NCBI GenBank assembly: GCA_001436895.1
Contig: JQAY01000003.1
Span: 1 to 64,000, forward strand
DNA length: 64,000 nucleotides
Reading direction: 5' to 3'
From: Weissella confusa
GTDB taxonomy: Bacteria; Bacillota; Bacilli; Lactobacillales; Lactobacillaceae
Shown: in pieces, positions 55,656 to 63,700 of the stretch
How positions within the stretch are numbered: position 1 is the stretch's first letter
How the letters are laid out: each line of letters opens with the position of its first letter
The notes under the pieces: generated by a model
What the model saw: the letters and a program-made list of their open reading frames with translations, nothing else
What the model was told of the DNA's origin: nothing
Databases searched by the model: none
Position numbers and translations under genes: made by a program

Positions 55656-56350
55656 TTACGCTCCCGTCGGTGCTGCAAGGAGCTTATAAACTACCTCACT
55701 TGAATAATTACCGGCCAATTTTTTCACTTGACCCGGTACCGTTAACTTAACATCCGCCATCGATAAAGATGACGTGCCATAGCCATCGCCAGCTTTAGCA
55801 CTAGCTAAGCGAGCGAAGTCACCGTTTAACGTGATTGCGCTCTTTGATGGCATCACTAAAGTACCTTCAATAGCTGACTTCACAGACATTTCACCCACAT
55901 GTAGCTTAGCCCCTTTTAATTCAGTGCCAGTTGCATGCTTGAACGGCGTTGCTTGGCGAATTTGCAATTCCCAACCATCTAACTTTTCGCGTTGGTCAGT
56001 CACCTGTACGTGATTAGCAACCGGATTTCCTGCAAATACATCGCGCTCAGCCGAATAAGTCCGACCATCAAACTCACTTTTTGCGTGTCAAAACGCCAAG
56101 GTGAGGCATAATCAATCGTCAACGGCATCCCCGCCTTACGCATATTTGCCGGTGCAGCTGGGTCCTTGGTCTTTGCATCAGTCGGATTTAACCGATCAAT
56201 CGCAATTGGGTCTTCAACCCCTGCAAAGCTAACCGTCGCTGGCACGGTTGTAGTTGAATCCTTCTCAGCTGAAAAGATTGATCCACCCGTCAGCATTGTT
56301 AATCCAACCGTCAAGACTGCCAAGGTAGCCCGGCACTTAAACACCATCAT
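55656..56350 (-). pseudogene. WxL-domain surface protein gene, split by a frameshift
   Basis: Two ORFs (56000-56350 and 55656-56003) make one WxL-type protein. The first half has a signal peptide (MMVFKCRATLAVLTVGLTML...) and the N-terminal WxL region. The second has the WxL motif as DGWELQI and a C-terminus ending VVYKLLAAPTGA. Continuing the second frame upstream reads FDGRTYSAERDVF then ANHVQVTD, which matches the lost middle. The shift falls at an A5 run (56078-56082), where one extra A would restore a single ~231-residue protein. It may be a true lesion, a phase-variable homopolymer or a sequencing error. It sits between the pectate-lyase-like and DUF916 genes. Confidence 0.82.
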
Positions 56351-56441
56351 CTATAATTCCCCCATTTTATCTCTATGGTCCTGCGACCAATTTAATCTCA
56401 AGCTCAGCTTCATAGTCGCCGAGCGGTACAACCTCGTGGTC

Positions 56442-57923
56442 TCAGATTTGCATCTCAAAACGCGTTTCATGCGTCTGTGCCTCTTGACCACTCAATATCT
56501 CTTGAAACGATTCCGTTATGCTTTGTTGATTCGCAATCAATTGCGGTGAAATGACTTGTCCGGTTACCCGATTGGTAAACGGTCGGGCCAGTCGTAGATG
56601 CACTGCCCAGGATTTCAAAATACTCCCCTGTACTGTCAAAATACCTGTTCCAGGTAGTGCAGCTGTTCGAGTTGACTGACCGTATGACTTTGACACACTG
56701 CCAAATGAGACTGGTGTCATCGCCAGCGTCATCGGCCGTTCAATTTGTAGCGGTCGGGCCGTTAGCTTATTTAAGCTGTCCAACCAAGTTGAAGCAGCGT
56801 ATGGCAAATCACTCACGGTTTGTCCGTTGCCACGTCCTTTCACGCGTAATGATTGGATTGAAAATTCTTCAGTATCTGAATTAGGCGTTGTGCTGTGTGC
56901 GATAAGCTGTTGTAGTTCAAAAGTGCCACGATTTTTTCGATACACAAGTCCCCTCTCCTGCGTATTGACCAGCTCCAATTCAGCTGGTGCAACGATTTTA
57001 AATACCGTTGGCTGGCAAAATTCAATCAAAGCAGTGGTGGTACGACCTCGGACGAATAATCGGCCATCTTGTTTCACCTGTAATCCGCCACCGCTCACAC
57101 CGTTTTGATCTTTATAAACGACGGCTTGTTGTTGCAACCAGGTCAATTGTAATTGGCCACCTGATTCAACCGTCACCATTGCAGCGTCCGTGTTCTGCCA
57201 GAATAAGGCTGGCTGGACGCTCGCAATATCCACTCGCGACCCATCTTGCAGAACGACTTGATCAAAGCCCATGTCAATTGGACTTACGATTGGACCATCG
57301 CTTTGCTGAAGGACGGAGATCGATACATGACCGCCCGGCGCAATTGTTAATTGCCCACCGTTATCCGTTGCAAAAACGTGACCGCCAGTTTGACCAAAGG
57401 CTTCGACAAAACCATCTGGCCCAACCTGAATATTTGGTGCGGTAATCATGTCACCGTGCGATCCGTGCAATACTAATTGACCATTGATAATGACTTCGTC
57501 AGCCACTAACATGCGACCCTGATAACCAGGACTCATGGACACATTACTGTCGGGCAATGTCTGGACCCGCCGTGCGTTAATTAAAGGTGCTTCTTCGGCA
57601 CCCGACAACCACAATTCCCCCGTTAATTTAATCTCTCCCAAACTGGTCAGACTAACCGGTTGCTTGTTCTGCTCAGGTGCAAATGCTAATTCATAACCAT
57701 CGCCAATCAATGTGACATCTTGTGTCCGTGGTGCTAATCCTGTCGCAATGTCGTCAACAATATCCGCTTCTAACCGAATTGTTTGATCCGGTTCGTCTAA
57801 ATGCCAAGCTTGCTCGAATTCACGCATCGTTTCCACCCGATGCTTAGAAGCGTACAAATCATGACTAAACCACATACTTATGACACCCAGCATAACGCCG
57901 AAAATCAGTCTTCCAATTCTCAT
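56442..57923 (-). CDS. Pectate-lyase-like WxL-cluster surface protein, truncated by an in-frame TGA
   Basis: This 493-residue protein starts with a signal peptide (MRIGRLIFGVMLGVISMW...) and has a right-handed beta-helix-like region with repeated short VxVxxGG turns. It is the pectate-lyase-like adhesive type common in WxL clusters. It ends RFEMQI at TGA (56442-56444). In the same frame 22 more codons follow (DHEVVPLGDYEAELEIK, then LVAGP) to a TAG at 56373, resembling the hydrophobic end of WxL-type domains. The stop therefore looks like a nonsense mutation removing the tail. A strong GGGAGGAG site supports the ATG at 57923. First gene of the three-gene WxL operon. Confidence 0.78.
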   Translation of the reverse strand: MRIGRLIFGVMLGVISMWFSHDLYASKHRVETMREFEQAWHLDEPDQTIRLEADIVDDIATGLAPRTQDVTLIGDGYELAFAPEQNKQPVSLTSLGEIKLTGELWLSGAEEAPLINARRVQTLPDSNVSMSPGYQGRMLVADEVIINGQLVLHGSHGDMITAPNIQVGPDGFVEAFGQTGGHVFATDNGGQLTIAPGGHVSISVLQQSDGPIVSPIDMGFDQVVLQDGSRVDIASVQPALFWQNTDAAMVTVESGGQLQLTWLQQQAVVYKDQNGVSGGGLQVKQDGRLFVRGRTTTALIEFCQPTVFKIVAPAELELVNTQERGLVYRKNRGTFELQQLIAHSTTPNSDTEEFSIQSLRVKGRGNGQTVSDLPYAASTWLDSLNKLTARPLQIERPMTLAMTPVSFGSVSKSYGQSTRTAALPGTGILTVQGSILKSWAVHLRLARPFTNRVTGQVISPQLIANQQSITESFQEILSGQEAQTHETRFEMQI

Positions 57924-58058
57924 CTCACTCCTCCCGTTCAACAAATAGGAATCGTTTACGTGCTTAACTTTATCGAATGGCAACAAACTTCACCACGTCG
58001 TTTTTTTCTGTTTTTTTCAAAAAAATCTACTTTTTCTTTGTAAGGTACTGAAAACACT

Positions 58059-58088
58059 AAAAAGGCCAGTGAATAATCACTGACCTTT
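58059..58088 (-). terminator. Terminator overlapping the end of the Mga-like gene
   Basis: AAAGGTCAGTGATTATTCACTGGCCTTT forms a stem followed by TT on the minus strand. The last codons of the gene lie inside the stem. Confidence 0.8.
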
Positions 58089-59564
58089 AAATCTGTCTTT
58101 TGTAAGCAATACGGCTTGCTCAATGAACTGTGCAAACATCGTTTCGTCCGGATAGCGCGTCCAAATGAAGCCTGGTGTTACACCAAATTGCGAAATTTCA
58201 ACATCTGATATGTAAAAATCAGTATCTGGACGAAATTCATGTGCGACAATCACGTTAATCATTGGTGATCGTTTCAGCCGGTCTTGAATCAATTCTTCAA
58301 GTGCCGGCAAATTTGTCATATCAATCACGACGACAACCGCCGGTAAGATGGCGTGCTTTGATAAATTGCGAATCATGGCATCTAAGTACTCTTCAAATAA
58401 TGAATTAACCAGCACCTGCTCGTCGAACCCTATTTTCTCAGCAAGATGATGGAGCACCCGCAACACAAACGCCGTATGAATCGGAAAATCACGGTGCGCG
58501 ATTTCTAAATCAGGCGTTGGTCGGTAACCGTAAACACTAAAGTACGCTGTACGCATGTTGGTTGCTGATAGTTGCGATGTCACACGATTCAGAATGCGTT
58601 CCGAAAGTTCCTGGTTAAATAGCGCTTGATACTCCGTCTTAACAATCGTTTTAAACCGGGCCAATTTTTTCTGAGCCACTTCAGTCAACAGCGAAACCGG
58701 TACACTCGAAGCGAACCCCGTAGAGTACAGACTCGCGATGGCAAAATCAGCTTCACGTTCCACAACAGCTTTAGGCAAAGACACAAATGAACCCATTAAC
58801 TCAATTAGTCCGGCGCGGGTCGCCTGATGTTCAGCATCCCACTTCGCCGAATCCGTTAATAGCGCCGGGATTTCTTCCGGTAAAAGATGATGATCATTAA
58901 TGAGACGGTAATACCAAATCGTAAATTGCATTCGCATTGCCTGCTTCGTCGTCTCGCGCAATGGAATATTAAATAGATTTGCAATTGCTAGTACGGCTTG
59001 TTCCGTTCGTTCGCGCATGTCAGGCGGAAATGGAATCTCATGATTACCATACGCTTGACGCATTAAGCCAAAGAAAAAGATGCGAATGGTCGTTTCGTTT
59101 CCAACCAGGCCATTATGCAAGGTCAATTTTATATTGGCTTGTTTCAGCACCGTAGCAATTTTACTTTTAGCAGCTCGCGCAATCGGTACACTGGTGTGGA
59201 ACGTTTCTGCAAATTGTTCATAGGATTCAAATGTCCCGGTAAAAATGACGCCCAGTAACTGCCAGATAACTGACTTTTGCCGATAATCAAACGCAACTGT
59301 TTTGACATCCACCAATACAGCACGATTTACTGTGACCGCTTTTTGTTTTTCATCATACGCATACGCTGTTGGTTCATTTGGAAAATATGTCTCTAAATCA
59401 TCAAGCAACATCGTAATTGTCGACAATGTGCGATAACGTGACCAGCCTAACGAAGTCAAAATACGTTTAATTGGAAAAAAACTATCTGATCGCGTCGTTA
59501 AATAGTTCAGCAACGTTAATTTGTCTTGTTCTTTCTTTTCTAACACCCACGCTAATTCATCCAT
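58077..59564 (-). CDS. Mga-like transcriptional regulator
   Basis: This 495-residue protein resembles Mga/AtxA-type regulators. It has two N-terminal helix-turn-helix regions (about 10-115), a long central PRD-like region (about 150-400) and a C-terminal EIIB-like domain (about 405-495). In streptococci Mga activates surface-protein genes and its PRDs can be phosphorylated by the PTS. It lies just upstream of the WxL operon (same strand) and between the two giant adhesin genes, so these are plausible targets. GGGGG precedes the ATG at 59564 by seven bases. Confidence 0.82.
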   Translation of the reverse strand: MDELAWVLEKKEQDKLTLLNYLTTRSDSFFPIKRILTSLGWSRYRTLSTITMLLDDLETYFPNEPTAYAYDEKQKAVTVNRAVLVDVKTVAFDYRQKSVIWQLLGVIFTGTFESYEQFAETFHTSVPIARAAKSKIATVLKQANIKLTLHNGLVGNETTIRIFFFGLMRQAYGNHEIPFPPDMRERTEQAVLAIANLFNIPLRETTKQAMRMQFTIWYYRLINDHHLLPEEIPALLTDSAKWDAEHQATRAGLIELMGSFVSLPKAVVEREADFAIASLYSTGFASSVPVSLLTEVAQKKLARFKTIVKTEYQALFNQELSERILNRVTSQLSATNMRTAYFSVYGYRPTPDLEIAHRDFPIHTAFVLRVLHHLAEKIGFDEQVLVNSLFEEYLDAMIRNLSKHAILPAVVVVIDMTNLPALEELIQDRLKRSPMINVIVAHEFRPDTDFYISDVEISQFGVTPGFIWTRYPDETMFAQFIEQAVLLTKDRFKGQ

Positions 59565-59665
59565 CCCCACGCCCCCAATCGTTGACTTTAGTGTACGGAA
59601 CACACGAATTTAGTGCAAGGGGAGACACTTTTTGAAGAAAAGTCGACTTTTTTTGAAATTAGGTG

Positions 59666-59694
59666 TTGCATGATAAATATCCATCTGGTATATT
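59666..59694 (+). promoter_or_regulatory. Promoter of the tRNA cluster
   Basis: TTGCAT and TATATT are separated by 17 nt, about 45 nt before the first tRNA-Glu. Confidence 0.75.
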
Positions 59695-59737
59695 ATTATC
59701 TGTTGTTAAGAGCGGTAAGCAATTAACAAAGTTTCAT

Positions 59738-59809
59738 GGCCCATTGGTCAAGCGGTTAAGACTCCGGTTTTTCACACCGGCATCCAGGGGTCGACTCCCT
59801 GATGAGCTA
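59738..59809 (+). tRNA. tRNA-Glu(TTC) copy 1, variant type
   Basis: 72-nt cloverleaf with anticodon loop TTTTCAC (anticodon TTC). It carries G instead of T at position 54 (loop GTCGACT) and an A at position 69 that leaves C4 unpaired in the acceptor stem. CCA not encoded; discriminator A. Confidence 0.85.
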
Positions 59810-59843
59810 TTCCCTTTGTCGATTAGGCATTCAACATTTTCAT

Positions 59844-59915
59844 GGCCCATTGGTCAAGCGGTTAAGACTCCGGTTTTTCACACCGGCATCCAGGGGTCGA
59901 CTCCCTGATGAGCTA
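59844..59915 (+). tRNA. tRNA-Glu(TTC) copy 2, variant type
   Basis: Same sequence as copy 1, with G54 and the C4/A69 mismatch. A 34-nt spacer separates it from copy 1. Confidence 0.85.
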
Positions 59916-59949
59916 TTCCCTTTGTCGATTAGGCATTCAACATTTTCAT

Positions 59950-60021
59950 GGCCCATTGGTCAAGCGGTTAAGACTCCGGTTTTTCACACCGGCATCCAGG
60001 GTTCGACTCCCTGATGGGCTA
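59950..60021 (+). tRNA. tRNA-Glu(TTC) copy 3, canonical
   Basis: Has T54 (TTCGACT) and G69, so the acceptor pairs GGCCCAT/ATGGGCT completely (G1-U72 wobble). Confidence 0.95.
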
Positions 60022-60056
60022 TTACTTTTAGCGAAGTAATCATCAAACAATTTCAT

Positions 60057-60128
60057 GGCTCATTGGTCAAGTGGTTAAGACTCCGGTTTTTCACACCGGC
60101 ATCCAGGGTTCGACTCCCTGATGAGCTA
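60057..60128 (+). tRNA. tRNA-Glu(TTC) copy 4, compensated
   Basis: Has GGCTCAT paired to ATGAGCT, so T4-A69 is restored, T54 is canonical, and the D-loop reads AAGTGG rather than AAGCGG. Confidence 0.95.
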
Positions 60129-60162
60129 TTGCCTTTGTCGATTAGGCATTCAACATTTTCAT

Positions 60163-60234
60163 GGCCCATTGGTCAAGCGGTTAAGACTCCGGTTTTTCAC
60201 ACCGGCATCCAGGGGTCGACTCCCTGATGAGCTA
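60163..60234 (+). tRNA. tRNA-Glu(TTC) copy 5, variant type
   Basis: Same variant as copies 1 and 2: G54 plus C4/A69 mismatch. Confidence 0.85.
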
Positions 60235-60268
60235 TTCCCTTTGTCGATTAGGCATTCAACATTTTCAT

Positions 60269-60340
60269 GGCCCATTGGTCAAGCGGTTAAGACTCCGGTT
60301 TTTCACACCGGCATCCAGGGGTCGACTCCCTGATGAGCTA
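60269..60340 (+). tRNA. tRNA-Glu(TTC) copy 6, variant type
   Basis: Same variant as copies 1, 2 and 5: G54 plus C4/A69 mismatch. Confidence 0.85.
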
Positions 60341-60374
60341 TTCCCTTTGTCGATTAGGCATTCAACATTTTCAT

Positions 60375-60446
60375 GGCCCATTGGTCAAGCGGTTAAGACT
60401 CCGGTTTTTCACACCGGCATCCAGGGTTCGACTCCCTGATGGGCTA
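60375..60446 (+). tRNA. tRNA-Glu(TTC) copy 7, canonical
   Basis: T54 and G69 as in copy 3; last copy before a terminator. Confidence 0.95.
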
Positions 60447-60452
60447 TCATGT

Positions 60453-60481
60453 TAGACATCCAGTTTGCTGGGTGTCTTTTT
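60453..60481 (+). terminator. Terminator after the tRNA-Glu array
   Basis: GACATCCAG-TTTG-CTGGGTGTC followed by T6 on the plus strand. Confidence 0.88.
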
Positions 60482-60542
60482 TGTTTCATTTAATCACCTT
60501 GAAACAATCAATAATCATGTTTATAATATTAAATATTGTTAT

Positions 60543-60631
60543 GGAGCTATGGCAGAGTGGTAATGCAGCGGACTCGAAATCCGCCGAACCGGTGTTGAGC
60601 CGGCGCACGGGTTCAAATCCCGTTGGCTCCT
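60543..60631 (+). tRNA. tRNA-Ser(CGA)
   Basis: About 89-nt class II tRNA with acceptor GGAGCTA/TGGCTCC, anticodon loop CTCGAAA (anticodon CGA), a long variable arm with CCGG/CCGG pairing, and T-arm ACGGG-TTCAAAT-CCCGT. The base after the acceptor is T; CCA is not encoded. It decodes UCG serine codons. Confidence 0.93.
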
Positions 60632-60639
60632 TCTCTTTA

Positions 60640-60673
60640 AGTAGTACGTTGTAGAAACGTACTACTTTTTTAT
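60640..60673 (+). terminator. Terminator after tRNA-Ser
   Basis: AGTAGTACGTT and AACGTACTACT pair, followed by T6. Confidence 0.88.
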
Positions 60674-60686
60674 TTTGCGACACATC

Positions 60687-60729
60687 AAAAGAGGCTTTGA
60701 GACAAATTCGTCTCAAAGCCTCTTTTTTC
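60687..60729. terminator. Terminator after the second giant adhesin gene
   Basis: AAAAGAGGCTTTGAGAC and GTCTCAAAGCCTCTTTTTT form a perfect stem of about 15 bp, active toward the minus-strand adhesin gene and also read from the plus strand. Confidence 0.88.
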
Positions 60730-60734
60730 ATTTC

Positions 60735-63700
60735 CTACTCTACTTCTTCATCCTTCTTACGGCGCTTTGTTGCTACAAACAACAAGTTTGCCGAGAACAT
60801 GAAGATTCCGAGTGCCATCAAATACCAATCGTCATGGTAACCCGTGTAAGGCAAAACGCCTGATCGTGTTACCGTGCTACCAGCCAACAAACGAGTTGTT
60901 GGATTTGCTGTGTATGCAAGTACACCATTAACTGGTGGTACAGATGACGTCGGTTGCACCACTACTGCTGCCCGACTTTCAGCTGACTGTACCGCATCTT
61001 GCAATGCCTGCATCGCCTTCAAAATATCCGCCGTTAAGTCGGTTGCACTGTCGTTTGACGCTGCCAACATGATTGCTTGCAACTTTGCCAACGCTTCTTG
61101 TACGGCTGGGTCACCAGATACTGCCGACTGGTTAGCCGCGGCAATCGCATCATGGGCTGATTGATTAGCCGCTTCACGTTCAGTCTTAGCCGTCGCCGTC
61201 GCATTCTGCAAGTCGTCCATCGCTTGCTGGATTTGGTCCCTCGTTGCTGATGGATCATCCAACAACTTTTGCAAAGCCGCTACCTTTGGCGCGACATCAG
61301 CCTCATGTGAAACCGGCTTAGCTTGGGAAATCAAATCCGAAGCATCTTGACGCAAGGCATCCAAAGCGTTATTCGCATCTTGCATCGCGTTTTGCAATGC
61401 GGTCATGGCAGCCGCAATATCGGCCGTCAAATCAGATGCGCTGTCTTGGGCAGCTGCTGCTTGCACTGCCTGCAAATGTTGCATCGCTTGCGCAACTGCT
61501 TCATTATTGGCAATCGCTGGATTCTTTGCCTCAGCCACAAGCTTATCGGCAGCCGTGTTCGTTGACTGACGACTAGCCCCATCCTTTTGAAGGGCAGCCT
61601 GCAATGCAGCCGTTGCATTTTCAATCGCCGTTGTGATGGCATTTGGGTCATCCAGTAACTTTTGCAAGGCATCCTTAGCTGTACTAACCGCTGCCTCATT
61701 CGACAATGGCGCCGTCTTGCCCAGCAAACTGCTTGCAGCATCACGAGCCGCATTACGATTAGCCTCGGCTGCCTTAATCGTATCAGCCAACGCCTTCGTT
61801 GCCGCATTAATATCAGCTGTCAAACTATTTGGATTATCAGCTGCAGCCTGTTCTTGAATCTTTTTCAAATTAGCAACCGCAGCACTAACTGACGGCTCAT
61901 CCGCCAAATCGCTTGGTACTTGCGCAATCGCATCATCAGCTGCCGTGTTCGCAGCATCACGGTCTGGTTGCGCCTGGCTCACCGCATTGCGAACTGCTTG
62001 GGTGGCATCCGCAATCTGAGCTGCCGTTGATGTTGGGTTAGCCAACAAATTCTTCAACTCACGCACTGCATCAGCCACCGGCTTTTCATTTGAAAGCGGC
62101 GCCGTTTGTGCTAACGCATCAGTAGCGTCTTGACGGGCAGTGTCTTGCTTTGCAGCCGCCGCATCACGCGCATCAGCCAATGTTTGGATAGCATCCAAAA
62201 TATCTTGTGATAAGGCATCTGCCGTATCGGTTGCTGCCGTTGACATCACTAATTGCAACTCTTGCAATGCTGACTTCACCGCTGGTTCGTTCACTTGATC
62301 AGAGCCCTGGGCATCAGCAATCGCTTGTGTTCCGGCTGCATTCGCAGCATCACGGTCACCCTTATCAGCTGTCGCCGCCGTATTAAGCGCTGCGGTAGCT
62401 GTTGCAATTTCCGATGCTGTTGCATCAGGATTTGCGAGCACTGCATTTAATGCATTAATCGTCTGTGCAGTGGCCAACTCGTGTGAAACCGGACTAGCTT
62501 GCGCAATTGCAGATGCTGCATCCTTGCGAGCTTGCTCTTGAGCAGCTTGAGCCGTTGCCAAGGCATTATCAAGCGCCTTACGAGCAGCATCGATATCGGC
62601 TGTTAGCGTATCCGGTGAATCATTAGCTGCATCTGACATCACTTGGTTCAAATGATCAATTGCTTCCTGCACAGCCGGCTCTTCACTTTGTTCACTGTTC
62701 ATCGCCTTGGTGATTGTATTTTGCGCATCCGTTTCAGCAGATGAACGGTCAGCCTTCGCATCCGCCGTCTCATTCAACAACTTTTGCGTCGCGTCCGTAA
62801 TCTCCTGAGCTGTTGCGGTGTCGTTTGCTAACACCTTTTCAAGCGCAGCCTTCGCTGTTTCAACACCTGGTTCATTGGATACTGGTTGCAAATCATTAAG
62901 CGCTTCGTTTGCCTTATCTTTGGCCGCCTCTTGAGCCGTTGCTGCCTGATTAACGGCTGTTTTCAATTCTGCCAACTTCTCGGCGATATCGGCCGTCAAC
63001 GCAGCCGATGAATCGGTCGCTGCTTCTGCCTGCATTTCTTGCAATGCATTCAAAGCACTCACAACCGTTGGTTCACTAGCTTGTGCCGAATTTTGCACAT
63101 CCGTGATATAGCTGTCAGCTTCGGTGTTAATCGCATCACGCTTATCCTTCTCAGCCGCCGTTGCCTCAGTCAAAGCCTTGGTTGCATTCTGAATGTCTTG
63201 GGTTGAAGCCGCCGGATCAGCCAACAACTTATCTAACGCCTTGCGCGCCGTGGAAACAGTATCTTCATATGATACCGGCTCAGTCTCAGCAATCGCTGCC
63301 TTAGCCGCATCACGTGCCGTTTCTTGGTTACCCGCCGCTGTTTCTTGCGCAGTCGCCAAATCAGCAATCGCTTGGTCGATATCGGCCGTCAAGGCATCGG
63401 CATCATCAGTTGCCGCCTTAGTCTGCAAATCTTGCAAATTCTTAATCGCATCAATGACACCTGGTTCAGTCGCTTGGTTTCCCGTTTGCGCAGCTGTCAC
63501 AGCATCATTGGCCTTTGTGTTCATGGCATCACGGTCGGCCTTATCAGTCTTAGACGCAGCCGTTACTGCTTGCGTTGCCTCCTGAATTTCAGCGGTCGTT
63601 GCATTCTCATTTGCCAAAACAGTTTGCAAATTGTCCAAAGCTGCCTTTGTTGCCGCTTCATTTGATACCGGCGATGCAGCTGTAATCGCATCTTGGGCAG

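Larger units (their letters stand above)
59738..60446 (+). repeat. Tandem array of seven tRNA-Glu units, 106-107 bp period
   Basis: Units start at 59738, 59844, 59950, 60057, 60163, 60269 and 60375. Most spacers are the same 34-nt sequence containing TTTGTCGATTAGGCATTC. The spacer after copy 3 differs. The pattern suggests recent amplification by unequal recombination. Confidence 0.95.

Noticed and set aside
55656..56350. Programmed -1 or +1 ribosomal frameshift in the WxL gene
   Set aside because: No typical slippery heptamer with downstream structure was recognised. The simple A5/A6 explanation is enough, although a programmed event cannot be excluded.
56442..56444. Selenocysteine or tryptophan reading of TGA in the pectate-lyase-like gene
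   Set aside because: No SECIS-like element was seen and the family has no selenoproteins. TGA is a stop in this group.
59738..60446. CRISPR-like appearance of a regular repeat with 34-nt spacers
   Set aside because: The repeat unit is a complete tRNA-Glu, the spacers are nearly identical instead of unique, and no cas genes are nearby.
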